Below, piece after piece: positions 32,062 through 43,584 of a stretch of DNA of 64,000 nt. The stretch is from contig NW_015622545.1 of the NCBI RefSeq assembly GCF_000835495.1, positions 3,116,777 to 3,180,776 of the forward strand. The letters are read 5' to 3'. The translations under genes and the position numbers were made by a program. Source of the DNA: Cladophialophora immunda (Eukaryota; Ascomycota; Eurotiomycetes; Chaetothyriales; Herpotrichiellaceae). Under the pieces are notes generated by a model, which saw nothing but the letters and a program-made list of their open reading frames with translations, was not told the origin of the DNA and did not search any database. How positions within the stretch are numbered: position 1 is the stretch's first letter; each line of letters begins with the position of its first letter.

Positions 32062-32520
32062 ATCATAAATTCGGGGTAGATTAGCTGCCGCTGCAATCTT
32101 CGGAGTTCGGTGGTGTGGCAATTTAAGTATCTCAAGAGGATGTCCATGTTCCGAACAGTGACAAGGCTCCCGCAGTCGGACCCGAAAAGTTAAATCGGCG
32201 ATGCTCTAGCAAGATCGCACAACTAACTGGGCGAGTGAAGGACCGTGGCGTTGTTTTCTGAGGGAGAAGAAATGCGGAGAACCGAACTTCAAGCTGCTTC
32301 CATGTGAACAATTCTATTGAATCCCTTTGATGAGCTGAGAGGAAAGCTTGGCCACAGTTACAAAATCAATGGACGTCAGGAAATGTAATAAGACGACCTG
32401 GCTACTTTCACCAACCATTCCTTGTTTCTACAAAGCCTTCTCTCGAGCACTTACCTTTGATTTCCTAAGTACTATCTCGAGACGTGGAACTTCAGAGCTC
32501 TAGATATTTCGACAAAACAC
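32062..32520. other. Promoter region of the aldo-keto reductase
   Basis: No exon recognised. It contains the element TT-CGGAGTTCGG (32099-32110), 38 bases after the hydratase stop and 411 bases before the reductase ATG. Confidence 0.45.
32101..32110 (+). promoter_or_regulatory. CGGAGTTCGG element upstream of aldo-keto reductase
   Basis: A direct CGG pair with spacer AGTT, preceded by TT as in the CoA-ligase promoter. The complement of the element at 12814. Located between the hydratase 3' end and the reductase. Confidence 0.4.
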
Positions 32521-33924
32521 ATGGCCGCCCACGTTTTCGAGCCTGCGCATGAGCCACTGTCGGAGTTGGGGAGGTACAGAATCCTATCCAGCACCGCCGG
32601 TATCAGGGTTTCTCCCCTATGTCTAGGTGCTTTGTCCATAGGGGATGCATGGCAAGCAGTATGGAGTCCTCCTTGTGTGCATTTGTTGATTGCCGGCAAA
32701 TCATGCTAATGAAACTATCCGCGATAGATGCTGGGCAGCACGACCAAAGAGGCGTCGTTCAAGCTGCTCGACGCGTACTACGACACTGGCGGCAACTTCA
32801 TTGACACTGCCGTAAGTACGAGGGTGATATGGGGCCGGTCCACTTTCTAAGCGCAACTTTTAGAATAATTACCAGGATGAACAGTCCGAGAGGTGGATCG
32901 GGGAATGGATGACAGAGAGGCAAAATCGAGACATGCTGGTATTAGCCACCAAGTAAGTCACGCTGCTGCCGCAGTGAACAACCAGAGGTAGCACCGGGAC
33001 GTGATCGTTTACGCCGTTCGCCAGATTCACGTCACCATATCGTAGCCATCAACTTGGGAAAGCCCACACGGTCAACTACTCTGGCAACCATAGAAAGTCC
33101 CTCAACCTGTCGGTTACCGCCTCATTGGAGAAATTACAGACTAGCTATATCGACATCCTTTACCTGCACTGGTGGGTGAGTCACCTAGAAGGAAGTTGAG
33201 CCTTCTATGCCCTATCTCTGACAGTCTCCAGGATTGGAGCACCTCCATCGAAGAACTCATGGACAGCCTGCACATTTTAGTCGAGCAAGGAAAAGTTCTC
33301 TACCTGGGCGTCAGCGACACACCCGCCTGGATTGTCAGTGCCGCCAATATCTACGCCCGGGCGCACGGCAAGACGCCGTTCAGTGTCTACCAAGGCCGCT
33401 GGAACGTAATGCTTCGCGACCTCGAACGGGAAATCATCCCCATGGCACGCCACTTCGGTATGGCGCTGACCCCTTGGGACGTGATCGGCGGCGGCAAGTT
33501 TCAGTCCCAGACTCAAATCAAAGAACGTGAAGAGGCCGGCGAAGGCCTGCGGACCATGCTAGGTGCGGGCCAGTCACCACAAGAAGCCAAAATCAGTGCA
33601 GCGCTGGACCGTGTCGCACGACAGCATGGAATGACCAGCCTGGCTGCGGTTGCCCTCGCATACGTCATTCAGAAGGCGCCAAATGTCATCCCGATCATTG
33701 GTGGGCGCAAAATCGAGCACTTGCACGACAACATCAAGGCTTTGAGCCTGAAGCTGAGCGAGGAGGAAATGCAATATCTGGAGAGCCAGACCGAATTTGA
33801 CGTGGGATTCCCGGGGAGCTTCATCGGCGAGAGTCCAGCAGCGACGGGGCGGAGTTCCCACATGGTGGCAGCGACCGCGCAAATTGCTTATCCCAGTCCG
33901 CCGAAGCCATTCGTCAAGCAGTAA
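32521..33924 (+). CDS. Aldo-keto reductase, aryl-alcohol dehydrogenase / NorA-like
   Basis: Five exons (32521-32658, 32728-32811, 32864-32952, 33025-33175, 33232-33924) give 384 residues; all introns are GT-AG, 52 to 72 bases. The catalytic tetrad is visible: Asp72 and Tyr77 in IDTANNY, Lys104 in LATK, His152 in YLHWW. The N-terminal GALSIGDAW motif and the C-terminal GGRKIEHL cofactor loop identify the fungal aryl-alcohol dehydrogenase group, which includes norsolorinic-acid reductases. Predicted to interconvert an aryl aldehyde and alcohol with NADP(H). It follows the PTS1 hydratase on the same strand and its promoter carries the shared CGG element, so it may handle aldehydes made by the route. 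Confidence 0.9.
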
Positions 33925-34354
33925 ACTAGGCATAATGCAGGCTAAATAACGACCAGCAGCTAAAGCCGAAGAGTGGCAGCTCTGTCCATGTTCACAAAGA
34001 TCTCAGACCGGAGTGCAAGAGTGGCACACAGATGTGATTGGAGAGGCGCAACGAGGCTGGAGGTGTGTGGAGGAGCAACAATGCGGGTCTAAAACAATGT
34101 CTATAATTGGCTAACCGCAACTTTCCCAATTTGGTTAGAAAGGCATGGCACTCGTATTCTCTGCGCAGGTCTGTTCAGCTCTCCTTGGCTTCAAGTCCAG
34201 AACTGTTCAAATTCTGCATTCTATAGGACATATAATGAGGGGGCCTCCGGCCCCAGAGTTCTGAATCTGAGCTTGAAACTCTTCCTCCTCCAAGATAGCC
34301 ACCTTCGGATGGTCGTTCTTTCGCTTTGAATGCTTTCCAAGGTCGAAGTCCAAG
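33925..34354. other. Intergenic region
   Basis: 3' end of the aldo-keto reductase and leader of the membrane-protein gene. No exon or clear element was seen. Confidence 0.4.
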
Positions 34355-36579
34355 ATGGAGAACGCGCAGCTCACCGATGATGCTCTTCCGTTGCTCCCAA
34401 CTTCCGATTTACGACAGCGGTCGCAGTACGATGTTGGTGGCGGTGTACCGCCGCAACGCAATGAAAGGCTTCCTCCCGGTTACGAGCGATTGTCAAGCCT
34501 GCCATCTGATGAAAACCCATCTGAATGGAAGAACTCTTCTAAGTCTAGCAGGAGACAGAAACTAGGTGAGTCTCGTCGCTGCCCACAAGCCAATCAAAAT
34601 CTCCACTACGTCTTCAAAGCCTAACTAGAAAATCCCACAAGTCTCCATGGCGAGTTCGGCCTCGTTGTCGACCATGGCGTCCCGGTTGTCGGTCCCCGAT
34701 CCTTGGGACCATCAACTCGTCGAGACCGATACGAATGGGTCTTATCGACCAAGTACCACATGTCGGTTCAGAAGAGGCCCCCAACGTTGGAGAGTGTTCT
34801 TCAGCGGCCTGTGGCAACTGCTTGTCACCACCGCATTGTGTCTTTCCTTGTTTGGCCTTTTCTACGCCGAATCGCGCAAGCAAGTTCTGTGGCGGAAGGA
34901 CAAGAATGTCTTCAACATCTTCAACATCGGCCTGTCCATGCTTCTTGGCATGGCTTTGAGCTCGGCGTTCAAAGGCTTTGCCCAGTCCCTTCGGTGGCAA
35001 CTCTTGTCGACAAGGTATCTTTCTCTCGAGGACTTCGACAGAGTCATGCAGTGTGAAAGCCTGATCGCCACGACGCAATTGCTGTGGAGAGGCAGGGTCA
35101 AGGGTCGTTTGATGCCCAGTCGCATTCAATGGTATTGCGCCGCAGCTCTGAGCCTCAACCTGGGATTACAGGTTCTGGTGGCAACCCTCGGACTGTTTGC
35201 CGGCTTTGAACCGTCAGAAGAGTGGGTGAAGCTGACCGGTAATATCTCCCAGTCCCCGTATCCTTTGGCCGACATCACATGCTAACGCCTTGCTAGAGCG
35301 CAGGAACCTCATGGTCGCCGATTGGAATGCCAAAAACATTTATACGGGCCCATACGACTTGCGGGAATCAAGCATCATCTTGGCCGCTTTAAGCACGCGG
35401 CAGCAGCAAGCCGAGTCGAGCTCCAATGTTGTTCCCCTGCTCGGCTGGATTGGGTGGTATTTGTTAGAATGGGGTGACTGCGCAGATGGTGAACCCTGGA
35501 GATTTTGTGTTTGCGACAATGAGGACGAGTTGCCTTCAAGCCGTAAGGTATATCTAACGGACGGTGGGGAGCGTGCACAGCTCAGCAGCGAAAACTTGAC
35601 CATCACTTCGGACCGCTCAGTTGCATCAAAGTCCGTGTGTCAACAGCATGCTGTCACCCAGTATTCACCTGGCACCTTATCATTCAAGAACAGTTCTACC
35701 AACACCATTGCATCGATTCCCTGGAATCTGACTTCGAACGAGTCGAGATTGACCTGGGCGACGTGGGGCGATGACGCCGCTTACGGGCTCCGATCTAGCA
35801 GAGTCATGGCATTCTACAATGACGGAGACATCAGGCGCCTATTCGATTGCAACAGTACGGTTTTCGAGGTAAACCTGCCTGCTTGGTACAGCGAGCCCGA
35901 CGAAGGACTCAAGCTCCCCGATGAGATTGCACGGGGTTTCGCCGGGGCGATTTCTTGGGGAGGCACAGTATTTGCCGGTGACCCCAAGTGGTATATCCAG
36001 TATCCAGGCAGGGCTGCGGGGTCTGGCGCCACGAGGAACTTGGACATAGGCGGCGTCCTGGAGGGGAAATACTCCTCAGAGGAGATTGAAGCCATGGTGT
36101 CGCTGTTCTCCTTGGGTGCCCTTGCCGCCTTCGACAGATATGGTCCACGGATCGCCGTCCCTGGGTACCCGCCAGTCCCAGCAGAATACCTCAAGGTCAA
36201 ATGGAAGCGGACCGCAGTCACACTGGCGAGCATACCCGCGACCCAGCTGCTTCTTCTTTGCATCGTCGCCTACGTCTCGTGTCACGCGGTCATCAAAGAC
36301 ACCAGCTACCTCGCGGCGGCTCATCTCTTGCGGCCGATCGTGGAGAGACTCGGGCCTCACGGGTGCATCCTCTCTGGCGAAGACATGGCGCGCTATCTAG
36401 GCAACTGTCCTGTCGTGTACGGCGTTCGACCCGGCTCCGCAAAGACCTCAGAGGAGCCGGTGTATCATGTCGACATTATTCTAGCGTCAGAGGGGATCGA
36501 AACGGACGCAGACAGCATTTGGAAGCCTGGGATGAGGATGCCGAAAGGCTTGTACGATGGGACGGGAAAGTATGACTGA
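34355..36579 (+). CDS. Four-helix membrane protein of unknown function
   Basis: Three exons (34355-34565, 34642-35238, 35297-36579; introns 76 and 58 bases) give 696 residues. The N-terminal 110 residues are polar and Ser/Pro-rich. Three hydrophobic segments follow: one with QLLVTTALCLSLFGLFYA, one around GLSMLLGMALSSAFKG and one around AAALSLNLGLQVLVATLGLF. A long extracellular- or lumen-like domain with several NxS/T sites and scattered Cys comes next, then a fourth segment (IPATQLLLLCIVAYV) and a cytosolic tail. This topology is common in large fungal families of uncharacterised membrane proteins. Many Cys and glycosylation sites suggest the loop faces outside. No enzyme motif is seen. Confidence 0.75.
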
Positions 36580-37840
36580 TTGCGCGATGCCGTGTCGACG
36601 TCTTTTGTGGAGGTAGTTCACCACCGGCAAAGCAGGTTGAGTTGTGAGATTACCCCTGAGAATGTGGAATGCTGCTCGATGTTTGCCCTGCCAGATCCTT
36701 CACTCTCCTTCTCCAGTGTTGCTTCCTTGCATATCTACCCAAAACCGATAGTGAGGCGTCACTTGCTGGAATGGCGAAGTATATTGTAGGTCCATGAAGC
36801 CGAGTTCGGCCTCGCCTCTACGGAGGAGTCGGTCACAAACAGGAAACAACTAAATCAATATTGCCAACCCTAGAGCCTCAAGTTGGAAAGAAAACTACAA
36901 TGATTCGGCCGACATCGCACTTGAGCTTAGTGCCTCCAAGCCTGCATTCCTTACGAGCATCACTAGTCACACCTGGCGGCATATGTTGGGCGGCAATTCG
37001 GTAGGCTTCTCTAGTTAGCGATTTGTTTGCATGCCCCGACCCGATTATTCATTTCGCGAACCATACAATCTACATCTCGAGCGTGCTTCGGACACTGTGC
37101 TATCGCTGAGGAATGAGAGGCGATCGTAATATAGGTGGCGGTATACATCTAAAGGATTATGCCATCGTTACCTCACGTCAACCATGCACCCAAAAAAGGA
37201 AAGTGCCATATAAAGTGTCTGCAGCGGGACTCTATGGATATACTCAGCGTCACAGAGCCCGCGGATCGGGATTCTTTCCGCCCACAGCATTGCCTGCAGA
37301 GAGAGCCTTGTCTTCAGGATAATCCTTTCATTTTCCACAGCCAAACCAGGATTTGTTGAGACGAGTAGGGTTTCTGAGGCGTCTGATGTACCGTGGTCCC
37401 CCTGAAGTTGAACTTTGTCCGTGGACGTGCCGAGAGGGGAGGAAATGCGGCATTCCTACACATTGCATTCGGATCGGATGCCCTCCCTCGAGACCTTTTG
37501 GCCGAGTGTTACCGTGAACTCTCGCACAAAACCGCATACGACGGCCAAATAGATCCGCCGCAGCCGGTAGCGAAGTGACTTGAAAGCGCTCTGCTTACAG
37601 AATCGGCGCAACAAGGCATACCATGTCAACCATCGCCATTTGCTTTGAGACAAATGAGAGAATTCAGACCGGCGGTCGAGTGAAATCCAGGGTCGTTGTA
37701 TCTGTGCCACAGAGGTCGTGCGGCTGGTAGTCAAGGTGTACGAAGAAATCGATATGTGACCGCCCGTCACTGAATGAGTATTTGATAATGGAAAAAGGGT
37801 AACCCGGCTGACCCAAGCCGTGGAGTGAGACAGAGAGAAA
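36580..37840. other. Gene-free region of 1.26 kb
   Basis: Lies between convergent genes (membrane protein, plus; methyltransferase, minus). A CCGAGTTCGG inverted pair is at 36799-36808. No protein-like frame longer than about 150 codons was credible, and no repeat or RNA gene was identified. Confidence 0.45.
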
Positions 37841-38782
37841 TCAAGCCCGAATGGCCACCAGGAATAGGCGCGGATAGCGCAAGCAGACCTTCCCATCAAC
37901 GAGCAACGGATACGCCTGCTCTATTCGTTTCAGATATGCGTCGAGGAATGCCTCTCTCTCCGGAGCTGAAAGGGGGTCGACGTAGGGTCTCAGACCTGTT
38001 CCTTTGACCCACTCCACGATGGCCTTGTGGTCTTGCAGGATGTGATAATATTCTGTATGCCAGACGTTGATATCCGAACACAAAGGCTTCAAGTGATCGT
38101 AGAGCTCCTGAGGTGACTGAAATGGTCTGCGAGCTGGTTGCAGGCGCCTCAGGGTGTCGGACCACGGACCCTCATCGGCAACCTCGCGCATAGCAACATG
38201 GGAAGGCTCTGAAAAGTTGTCGGGTACCTGGAAGGCGAAGACGCCGCCAGACTTCATCTTTTTGATTAGGTCGGTGAATATTGGAATGCGCTCTTCATAA
38301 GGAATCCATTGGTACACGGCATTGGAGTAAAGCAGGTCGGCGGGTTCGTCCTGCTTGAAGGAACTCAAATCGCTGAGGATAAACTCGAGATCGGGCAGCC
38401 TCTTTCGCGCCTTTTCGATCATGTCTGGGGATGAGTCGAGACCGACGACGTGCGCTTGGGGGAATTGCCTCCAGAGAACCTCTGTCGAATTGCCCGGTCC
38501 GCAGCCCAGATCGACCACGCGTTTTGGGGCCGTCAAAGGCACCTGTGCAAGAAGGTCCCTTGCTGGACGAGTGCGCTCGGATTCAAACTTCAGATACTGA
38601 GCCGCGCTCCAGTCTTTAGCCTCCATTGCAACTCCTGACAAGCGGAACGATCGACGACTCGCAGGTTGAAATAGATATTTACTCTCGTTCAGGAAGGGCT
38701 GTTGTGGGGAGTGTGTGTTGCGAACGCGTCTATGCACTGCTGTTGTCGCCTGCGACCAAAGAGACCTGCGGACAGCGCTCAT
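37841..38782 (-). CDS. Trans-aconitate-methyltransferase-like SAM enzyme
   Basis: Single exon, 313 residues from the ATG at 38782. SAM motif I is VVDLGCGPGNST, followed by VVGLDSSPDMIEKARKRLP and SDLSSF, then YSNAVYQWIPYEE. This order is diagnostic of trans-aconitate and related small-acid methyltransferases (Tam/Tmt1). The first 50 residues (many Arg, Ser and Ala, no acidic residue until about 33) look like a mitochondrial presequence. A second ATG at Met53 (38626) begins exactly where the bacterial-type enzyme begins. Two isoforms, mitochondrial and cytosolic, are therefore possible. Predicted to methylate a carboxyl group of a small organic acid. Confidence 0.87.
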   Translation of the reverse strand: MSAVRRSLWSQATTAVHRRVRNTHSPQQPFLNESKYLFQPASRRSFRLSGVAMEAKDWSAAQYLKFESERTRPARDLLAQVPLTAPKRVVDLGCGPGNSTEVLWRQFPQAHVVGLDSSPDMIEKARKRLPDLEFILSDLSSFKQDEPADLLYSNAVYQWIPYEERIPIFTDLIKKMKSGGVFAFQVPDNFSEPSHVAMREVADEGPWSDTLRRLQPARRPFQSPQELYDHLKPLCSDINVWHTEYYHILQDHKAIVEWVKGTGLRPYVDPLSAPEREAFLDAYLKRIEQAYPLLVDGKVCLRYPRLFLVAIRA

Positions 38783-39315
38783 ACTCGGTGTTGGATCTCG
38801 CTCTCAATGTCGCTCCTCGTCAGTACGCTCGCCATTGTTAATATGGGAGTGATGAGTTGTTGGGCTTGCGCGGTTTTTCATTGATTGTGCCAACGGCTGC
38901 TGGGCCGATGTCGGCATCGGTGCGACACGCCATACGAGGGCGAGGATGGCGGCGTTGTGGAGGATGTGGTGAAGGGCGTGGCGCAGGCGGAGGGCGCAGG
39001 CCGCTTACGAGCGCGTGCTTCGCTTGTCAGTCTCACTCTCTCGAGCACAACTGCTTGACTCCATCTCTCTCACCAAGAGATCCACCATCACCAGCTGCGT
39101 CGTTCGTTAGCGGGCAAACTCCGCATCATCCGGGGAAGTCTGGATGCCAATCCATGGCCTTGCGATACCCTCGGCTCAATGCTGAAGGCTGAGGGCATCT
39201 AAGCGGCCATATAACCGAGAATGTCTCCCCGGTATTTGTCGTCTTCTCCGCATCAAAGCCACCGACTTGTTGACAATTCCCAGCTTGTGTTTCCCCAGGG
39301 GGACGACTTTCTCCG
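38783..39315. other. Divergent region, methyltransferase and Zn2Cys6 gene
   Basis: A 533-base region between opposite starts at 38782 and 39316. A purine-rich GGCGG/AGG patch lies at about 38940 to 39000. No exon recognised; it probably serves both genes as promoter. Confidence 0.45.
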
Positions 39316-41918
39316 ATGTCTACTACTGCACTCACATCCGATGGCCGACCTGTCAAGAAGCGACGCGCTCCGATCGCGTGCACCGCGTGCCATGCCAGAA
39401 AAGTCCGCTGCAATGTTGTCCTTGTCGGCCAGCCTTGCTCCAACTGCCAGCAAGACCAGACTGAATGTGCGTTGCACGTTTCTGCGAGAGGTAAACACAA
39501 ACGGCGAAAGCTGAACAAAAGTGTACACGCCCGCTCTGTTACGCCTGCTTCGTTGTCTTCAGCTGAGCCGACTACGGATGCCCAAAATCCCCCCACAGCC
39601 ACCACTGATCTTGCAGACCCAAACCACTCGATCAGTCCACCATCAGAACCTCCATCGCGGGATGAGTATGAGTCCAAGGCAAATGTGGAAGCTTACAGGA
39701 ATATTGTCGATGCGGTTGAGACGAGCGGAGCCAAGGTGCCGCTTTATGTCGGTAGGTTGCACGGCGTCTATGCTTCGAACGAGTGAAAGCGCAGCTAAGC
39801 AGAAGGCTTCAGGCGAGCTTCAATCGCTTCGATTCATATTCCATGTCGCGAGAGACAAGAGCATCGCCTCCAAGGCTCATTACCTAGTCCCTCAGCCCAA
39901 GAGGCGGCAATTATCACCAGAAGAATACGCGTGCTTACAGGCCAAGGGGGCATTCTCAACCGAGTCGGATGATCTGAGGGACGAGCTCCTTGGCTTGTTT
40001 TTTGATTATGTCTATCCAATCTTGCCGATTGTTGACCCCTACGATTTTCGTCGTCGATACGAGGCCGGCGGTGTCCAAAGCATCAGTCCGCTCTTGCTCC
40101 AGAGCATGTTTCTTGCTGCAAGCAATGTAAGCATTTTGACCAATGCACATACAACCACAAGTCCTCAGTTCAAGTTTTCTAGTTTATCTCGACAGATGGG
40201 CTGAAAAGGTCGGGGTGGCCGTCGCTCATGCACATGAAGAGAAGATTCTATGAGAGAGCCAAGGTGATTGAATACCTTGTCTAACACATCAGGCGATGGA
40301 GCTGATCTGCTTCGAACAGGCACTCTATGACTTCGAGTACGAAACGGACAAGATATGCCTGATCCAATCAGTCTTACTGCTTGGCTATTGGCTGGGACAA
40401 GCCCACGACAGGACCGACAGCTGGCATTGGGTGGGCGTAGCAATCAGCCTGAGCCAGAGTGTCGGCCTCCACCGCGATCCGGGCTTTTCAGACGTGCCCC
40501 CGTCTCAACGCAGCTTATGGAGAAGAATCTGGTGGTGTTGCTTCTACCGGGACAGATGCATCGCGTTGGGAATGGGACGGGCGTTCCGCATCAACGCCAA
40601 AGACTGTGACGTGAAGGAGCTTACACTCGAAGACTTAGTGCACCCCACGGCCGACCCTTCATCATCGGCGTCCAGCTCATTCCTAAACTTGAATGCGGAA
40701 AGCGCAGCCATAGTGGCCAAGTGCAACAGCTACGCCCCCGTATTCCTGGAGATTGTCAGATTAAGTCAGATCCTGGGCGAAGTGCTTGCGTCGGTGTACA
40801 GGCCACGGAGAGAGCCGATGTCCTGGAGCGCGGTGGAGTTGCTCGAAGACAAGCTCGCTCGCTGGCAAGTGGCCATGGACCCGCGGTGTCGAGTTGACAC
40901 GCCGTTTACCGCTTTAAACGAGCCCATCGCCATGACATTGCACAAACACTACATTCAGATCCTTCATCAGTGAGTTTGCTTCCCCCCTCTCCGTCGCCCT
41001 CTCCGTGCCGATCCTTTCACTCCTGATCTGGCACCATCGAAAGCTCACATTTTCTCTGTCTCCAGCGTCACGGTGGTCACCATGTACAAGCCCTTCGTTT
41101 TCCAAGACGGCTTGCTCCCGACCCGGCCTGAAAGCGACATCCGCGCACGGATCGCATGGGAAGGATGCCAGTTATCGGCATTCGCAGCAACAGACGGCTT
41201 CCGAAAACTCAGCGAGCTTGACCTCGTTCGGTTTTTACCTCCTGAAAGGCAAGGCACACAATTTCCTCCCCCTGGACCCCCTTTTCATATACCCTTGTCA
41301 ATCGCTCTTCCGGTCTGTTGGCGAGCTTGATTATCTCCAATTATGTTTTCGATACACAAGAAGAGACCGTTCGTTAACACTTGCAGCAGTGTCACCATGC
41401 TCATCTCCATCATCGCGATTCTCTTCGTGGCAAAATGCCTGTCGACGGGCATGAAATGGCACCTGGCAAGCCAGAACCTCGACCTCGCCATGCTGGTCGT
41501 CCAGCAGCTACAGGAAAAGTACCTGGCCGCCCGGTTTATTTTTGCATACTACACGGCGGCGTTTGAGAAGGTGGCACCCTCCCAGAGACCGCTACTGGAC
41601 GCCGCGTCGGCGTCGGCATCGACATCTTCCAACCTGCCGGCGGTTTCGTACTCCAATGCATTTCCGAACTTGGCAGCGGCTCCGACTACCGCCAATATTG
41701 CCACCGTGGACAATGTCCCGAGAATGTATGACAGAGGCGTCGACGGCCGCGGTGGCCCCAGCACCACCAGCCCGTTCAACGCAGTCGAGTCCTTTTCCTC
41801 GGGACAGGACGACCATCTAGGCAATTGGGCGGAGTGTTTCCCCGCGAGCATGGCTGCGGATTTTGATATCCTGTTCGGAGCGGAGGGGATCATGAGGGGG
41901 TTTGAGGAACTTGTTTGA
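39316..41918 (+). CDS. Zn2Cys6 transcription factor, cutinase-factor (CTF1)-like
   Basis: Six exons (39316-39751, 39795-40126, 40183-40263, 40320-40969, 41066-41248, 41387-41918) give 737 residues with phase kept. The zinc cluster is Cys22, 25, 32, 41, 44 and 51, preceded by a basic KKRR stretch. The middle domain has YVYPILPIVDPYDF, ALYDFEYE, LLGYW and the SLSQSVGLHRDP helix found in fungal transcription factors of the CTF1/AcuK type. The fifth intron (138 bases) starts AAG|GCAAGG and ends TTGCAG: a GC-AG intron; no GT donor keeps phase. The first intron (43 bases) is short. CTF1-type factors control lipid, cutin and fatty-acid use. Confidence 0.85.
41249..41386 (+). other. Predicted GC-AG intron
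   Basis: A donor AAG|GCAAGG close to the GC-AG consensus, acceptor TTGCAG preceded by a TTAAC branch-like site. Removing it joins LPPE to SSVTMLISI in phase and restores the domain typical of this factor family. Confidence 0.65.
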
Positions 41919-42210
41919 GCAATACTGTTTGAGAGAGCACAAGGGCTGTGGACAAGTTGGAGGGATGTGACTGTTCTTGGTAGACGACGTCCTTTTGGCT
42001 GTGCTATGGATGATTCCGTCCATCTTGACAGGGATGGAATATTGCAAAGCACTCCATCGCTCATTCCCTACCTCGTACATTGTGTCTCGACAACCCAGAT
42101 CCCTTGCTCTATAGCCCGTACACTTCCACGCGTGCCCGTCAGAGTTCACGACCCAGAGACAAGACTTGCTCTGTTTTTTCTCTTGTTCCCTCATAACCCC
42201 GCCGCTCCTA

Positions 42211-42238
42211 CCAGCCCAGCCCAGAACAGCCCAGCCCA
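42211..42238. repeat. CAGCC-type short tandem repeat
   Basis: Imperfect repeats of CAGCCCAGC with one AACAG interruption. Intergenic; no function inferred. Confidence 0.5.
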
Positions 42239-43268
42239 AGCTCGTCCTGGGCACGATCACGAAGCGCTATCACCCGGAAAACACGGCACGCTAGACCCTG
42301 TGCCGTCCGGCTCCCATGGCCGAAGGAAGCGTTTGTAGAGAAAAGTCATAACTCGGCACTCCTTAGTACCTCGCACCTTGTCACTCGCCCTTCGCCCCCT
42401 TCGGGCACAGTTCGCTTGGCCTCGGATGTCGAACTAGCTAACTGTTCGTATACCATGGACAGATACTCACTTATTATTACGAGACAATGTATCGTGATCG
42501 TGGGCAGAGCGTAATACATCCATACATACATACGTATATACATAGCTTAGGTAGGTACCTAGGAAGGTAAGCAAGCGTGTCGACTCAGCTGACAGTGACG
42601 GGGCCAGGCTGTACTCGGTACCGTGCGCCGTTTCGCGAGTTTCATTGTGTGTGAAGTGACCGCAACTGAGTCAGGATGGGTGACTTGTCAGGAGGATAGA
42701 GACCTTAGGCTGCCGTGTATCCATTCCTACGTACCTAGAACCTATCTATGTAGCCGCGTATGGACCTGGTTTAATGTGTAGGTAGGTAGTGTATGGACCC
42801 CTCCAGCTCACAAGGAAGGATCTCTGTTATTCCTTCTCCGCTCCACATCCGCATCCGTCCCGTGCATGCAACGCACCCCGTATTTTCCAATTCGTTGCTC
42901 CAGACTAATAAGCCACGATCCGTTCTTGGGCCTCGGTAGAAGAACAAAACCCAAAGACGGGGGTGGGCGTGATAATATGACGTTCTCCACGTTCCCCTTC
43001 CAGCCGGGAATGCGGGCTCAGTACAGAATATGAGTGGCTCCCTCATTCGAGCGTTTCCTTCAGCCGCGGTTATATGGCTATTGTCTGTCTGTCACCTTAG
43101 GATCGTCGTCAGCACCACTTACACCTCTACTAGTGGCAGCGAGACGTTCGAGAAAGAGGGGATACATGCTCGGTCGGGCTCAGTGACGCCCCCGTATCCA
43201 ATCCTCGAATGACTTGTTTTGTGGTTCTGGAGGTTTTGCATACCACGCAACTTTTGGTCGAAAAAGTG

Positions 43269-43275
43269 TATATAA
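43269..43275 (+). promoter_or_regulatory. Putative TATA box of second FAD monooxygenase
   Basis: TATATAA 310 bases before the ATG at 43585, implying a long leader if used. Confidence 0.3.
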
Positions 43276-43584
43276 CAGAGGACCCTCGAGGACGTCCGTG
43301 TCCCACCTGTTCGCCAGCTTGTGTGCTTCTCTTCGAGTAACTCCCTACCGAAGCGTCAGTGCAGAGAATTCAAGCCTGACGGATTTGATAATCACTCATT
43401 CCTAAGTGGAGAAGGCCTGTTGTGCTATAGTCCGCCCATACCGGTTACCTGCGCACCGGATTGGTCCATCTGTGGTCGATATATTCACGTCTCAGGGGCC
43501 CAAGGCGAGAAGAACTCTCTTCCAAATCTCGAGCCAGAAAGGCAATCCCTCTCGCCACGACTTTCAACCGCAAAACTACACAGG

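Larger units (their letters stand above)
41919..43584. other. Gene-free region with short simple repeats
   Basis: 1.67 kb with no supported gene. It holds a CAGCCCAGCCCAG-type repeat (about 42211 to 42238), a palindrome TAGGTACCTA (42552-42561) inside a run of TAGG/TACC units, and ATACATAC repeats around 42522 to 42540. Towards the right end lie TATATAA (43269-43275) and the long leader of the next gene. Confidence 0.5.

Noticed and set aside
32650..32727. GC donor in the first intron of the aldo-keto reductase
   Set aside because: A GC donor two codons earlier breaks the frame; the GTATGG donor at 32659 keeps phase and the family motif.
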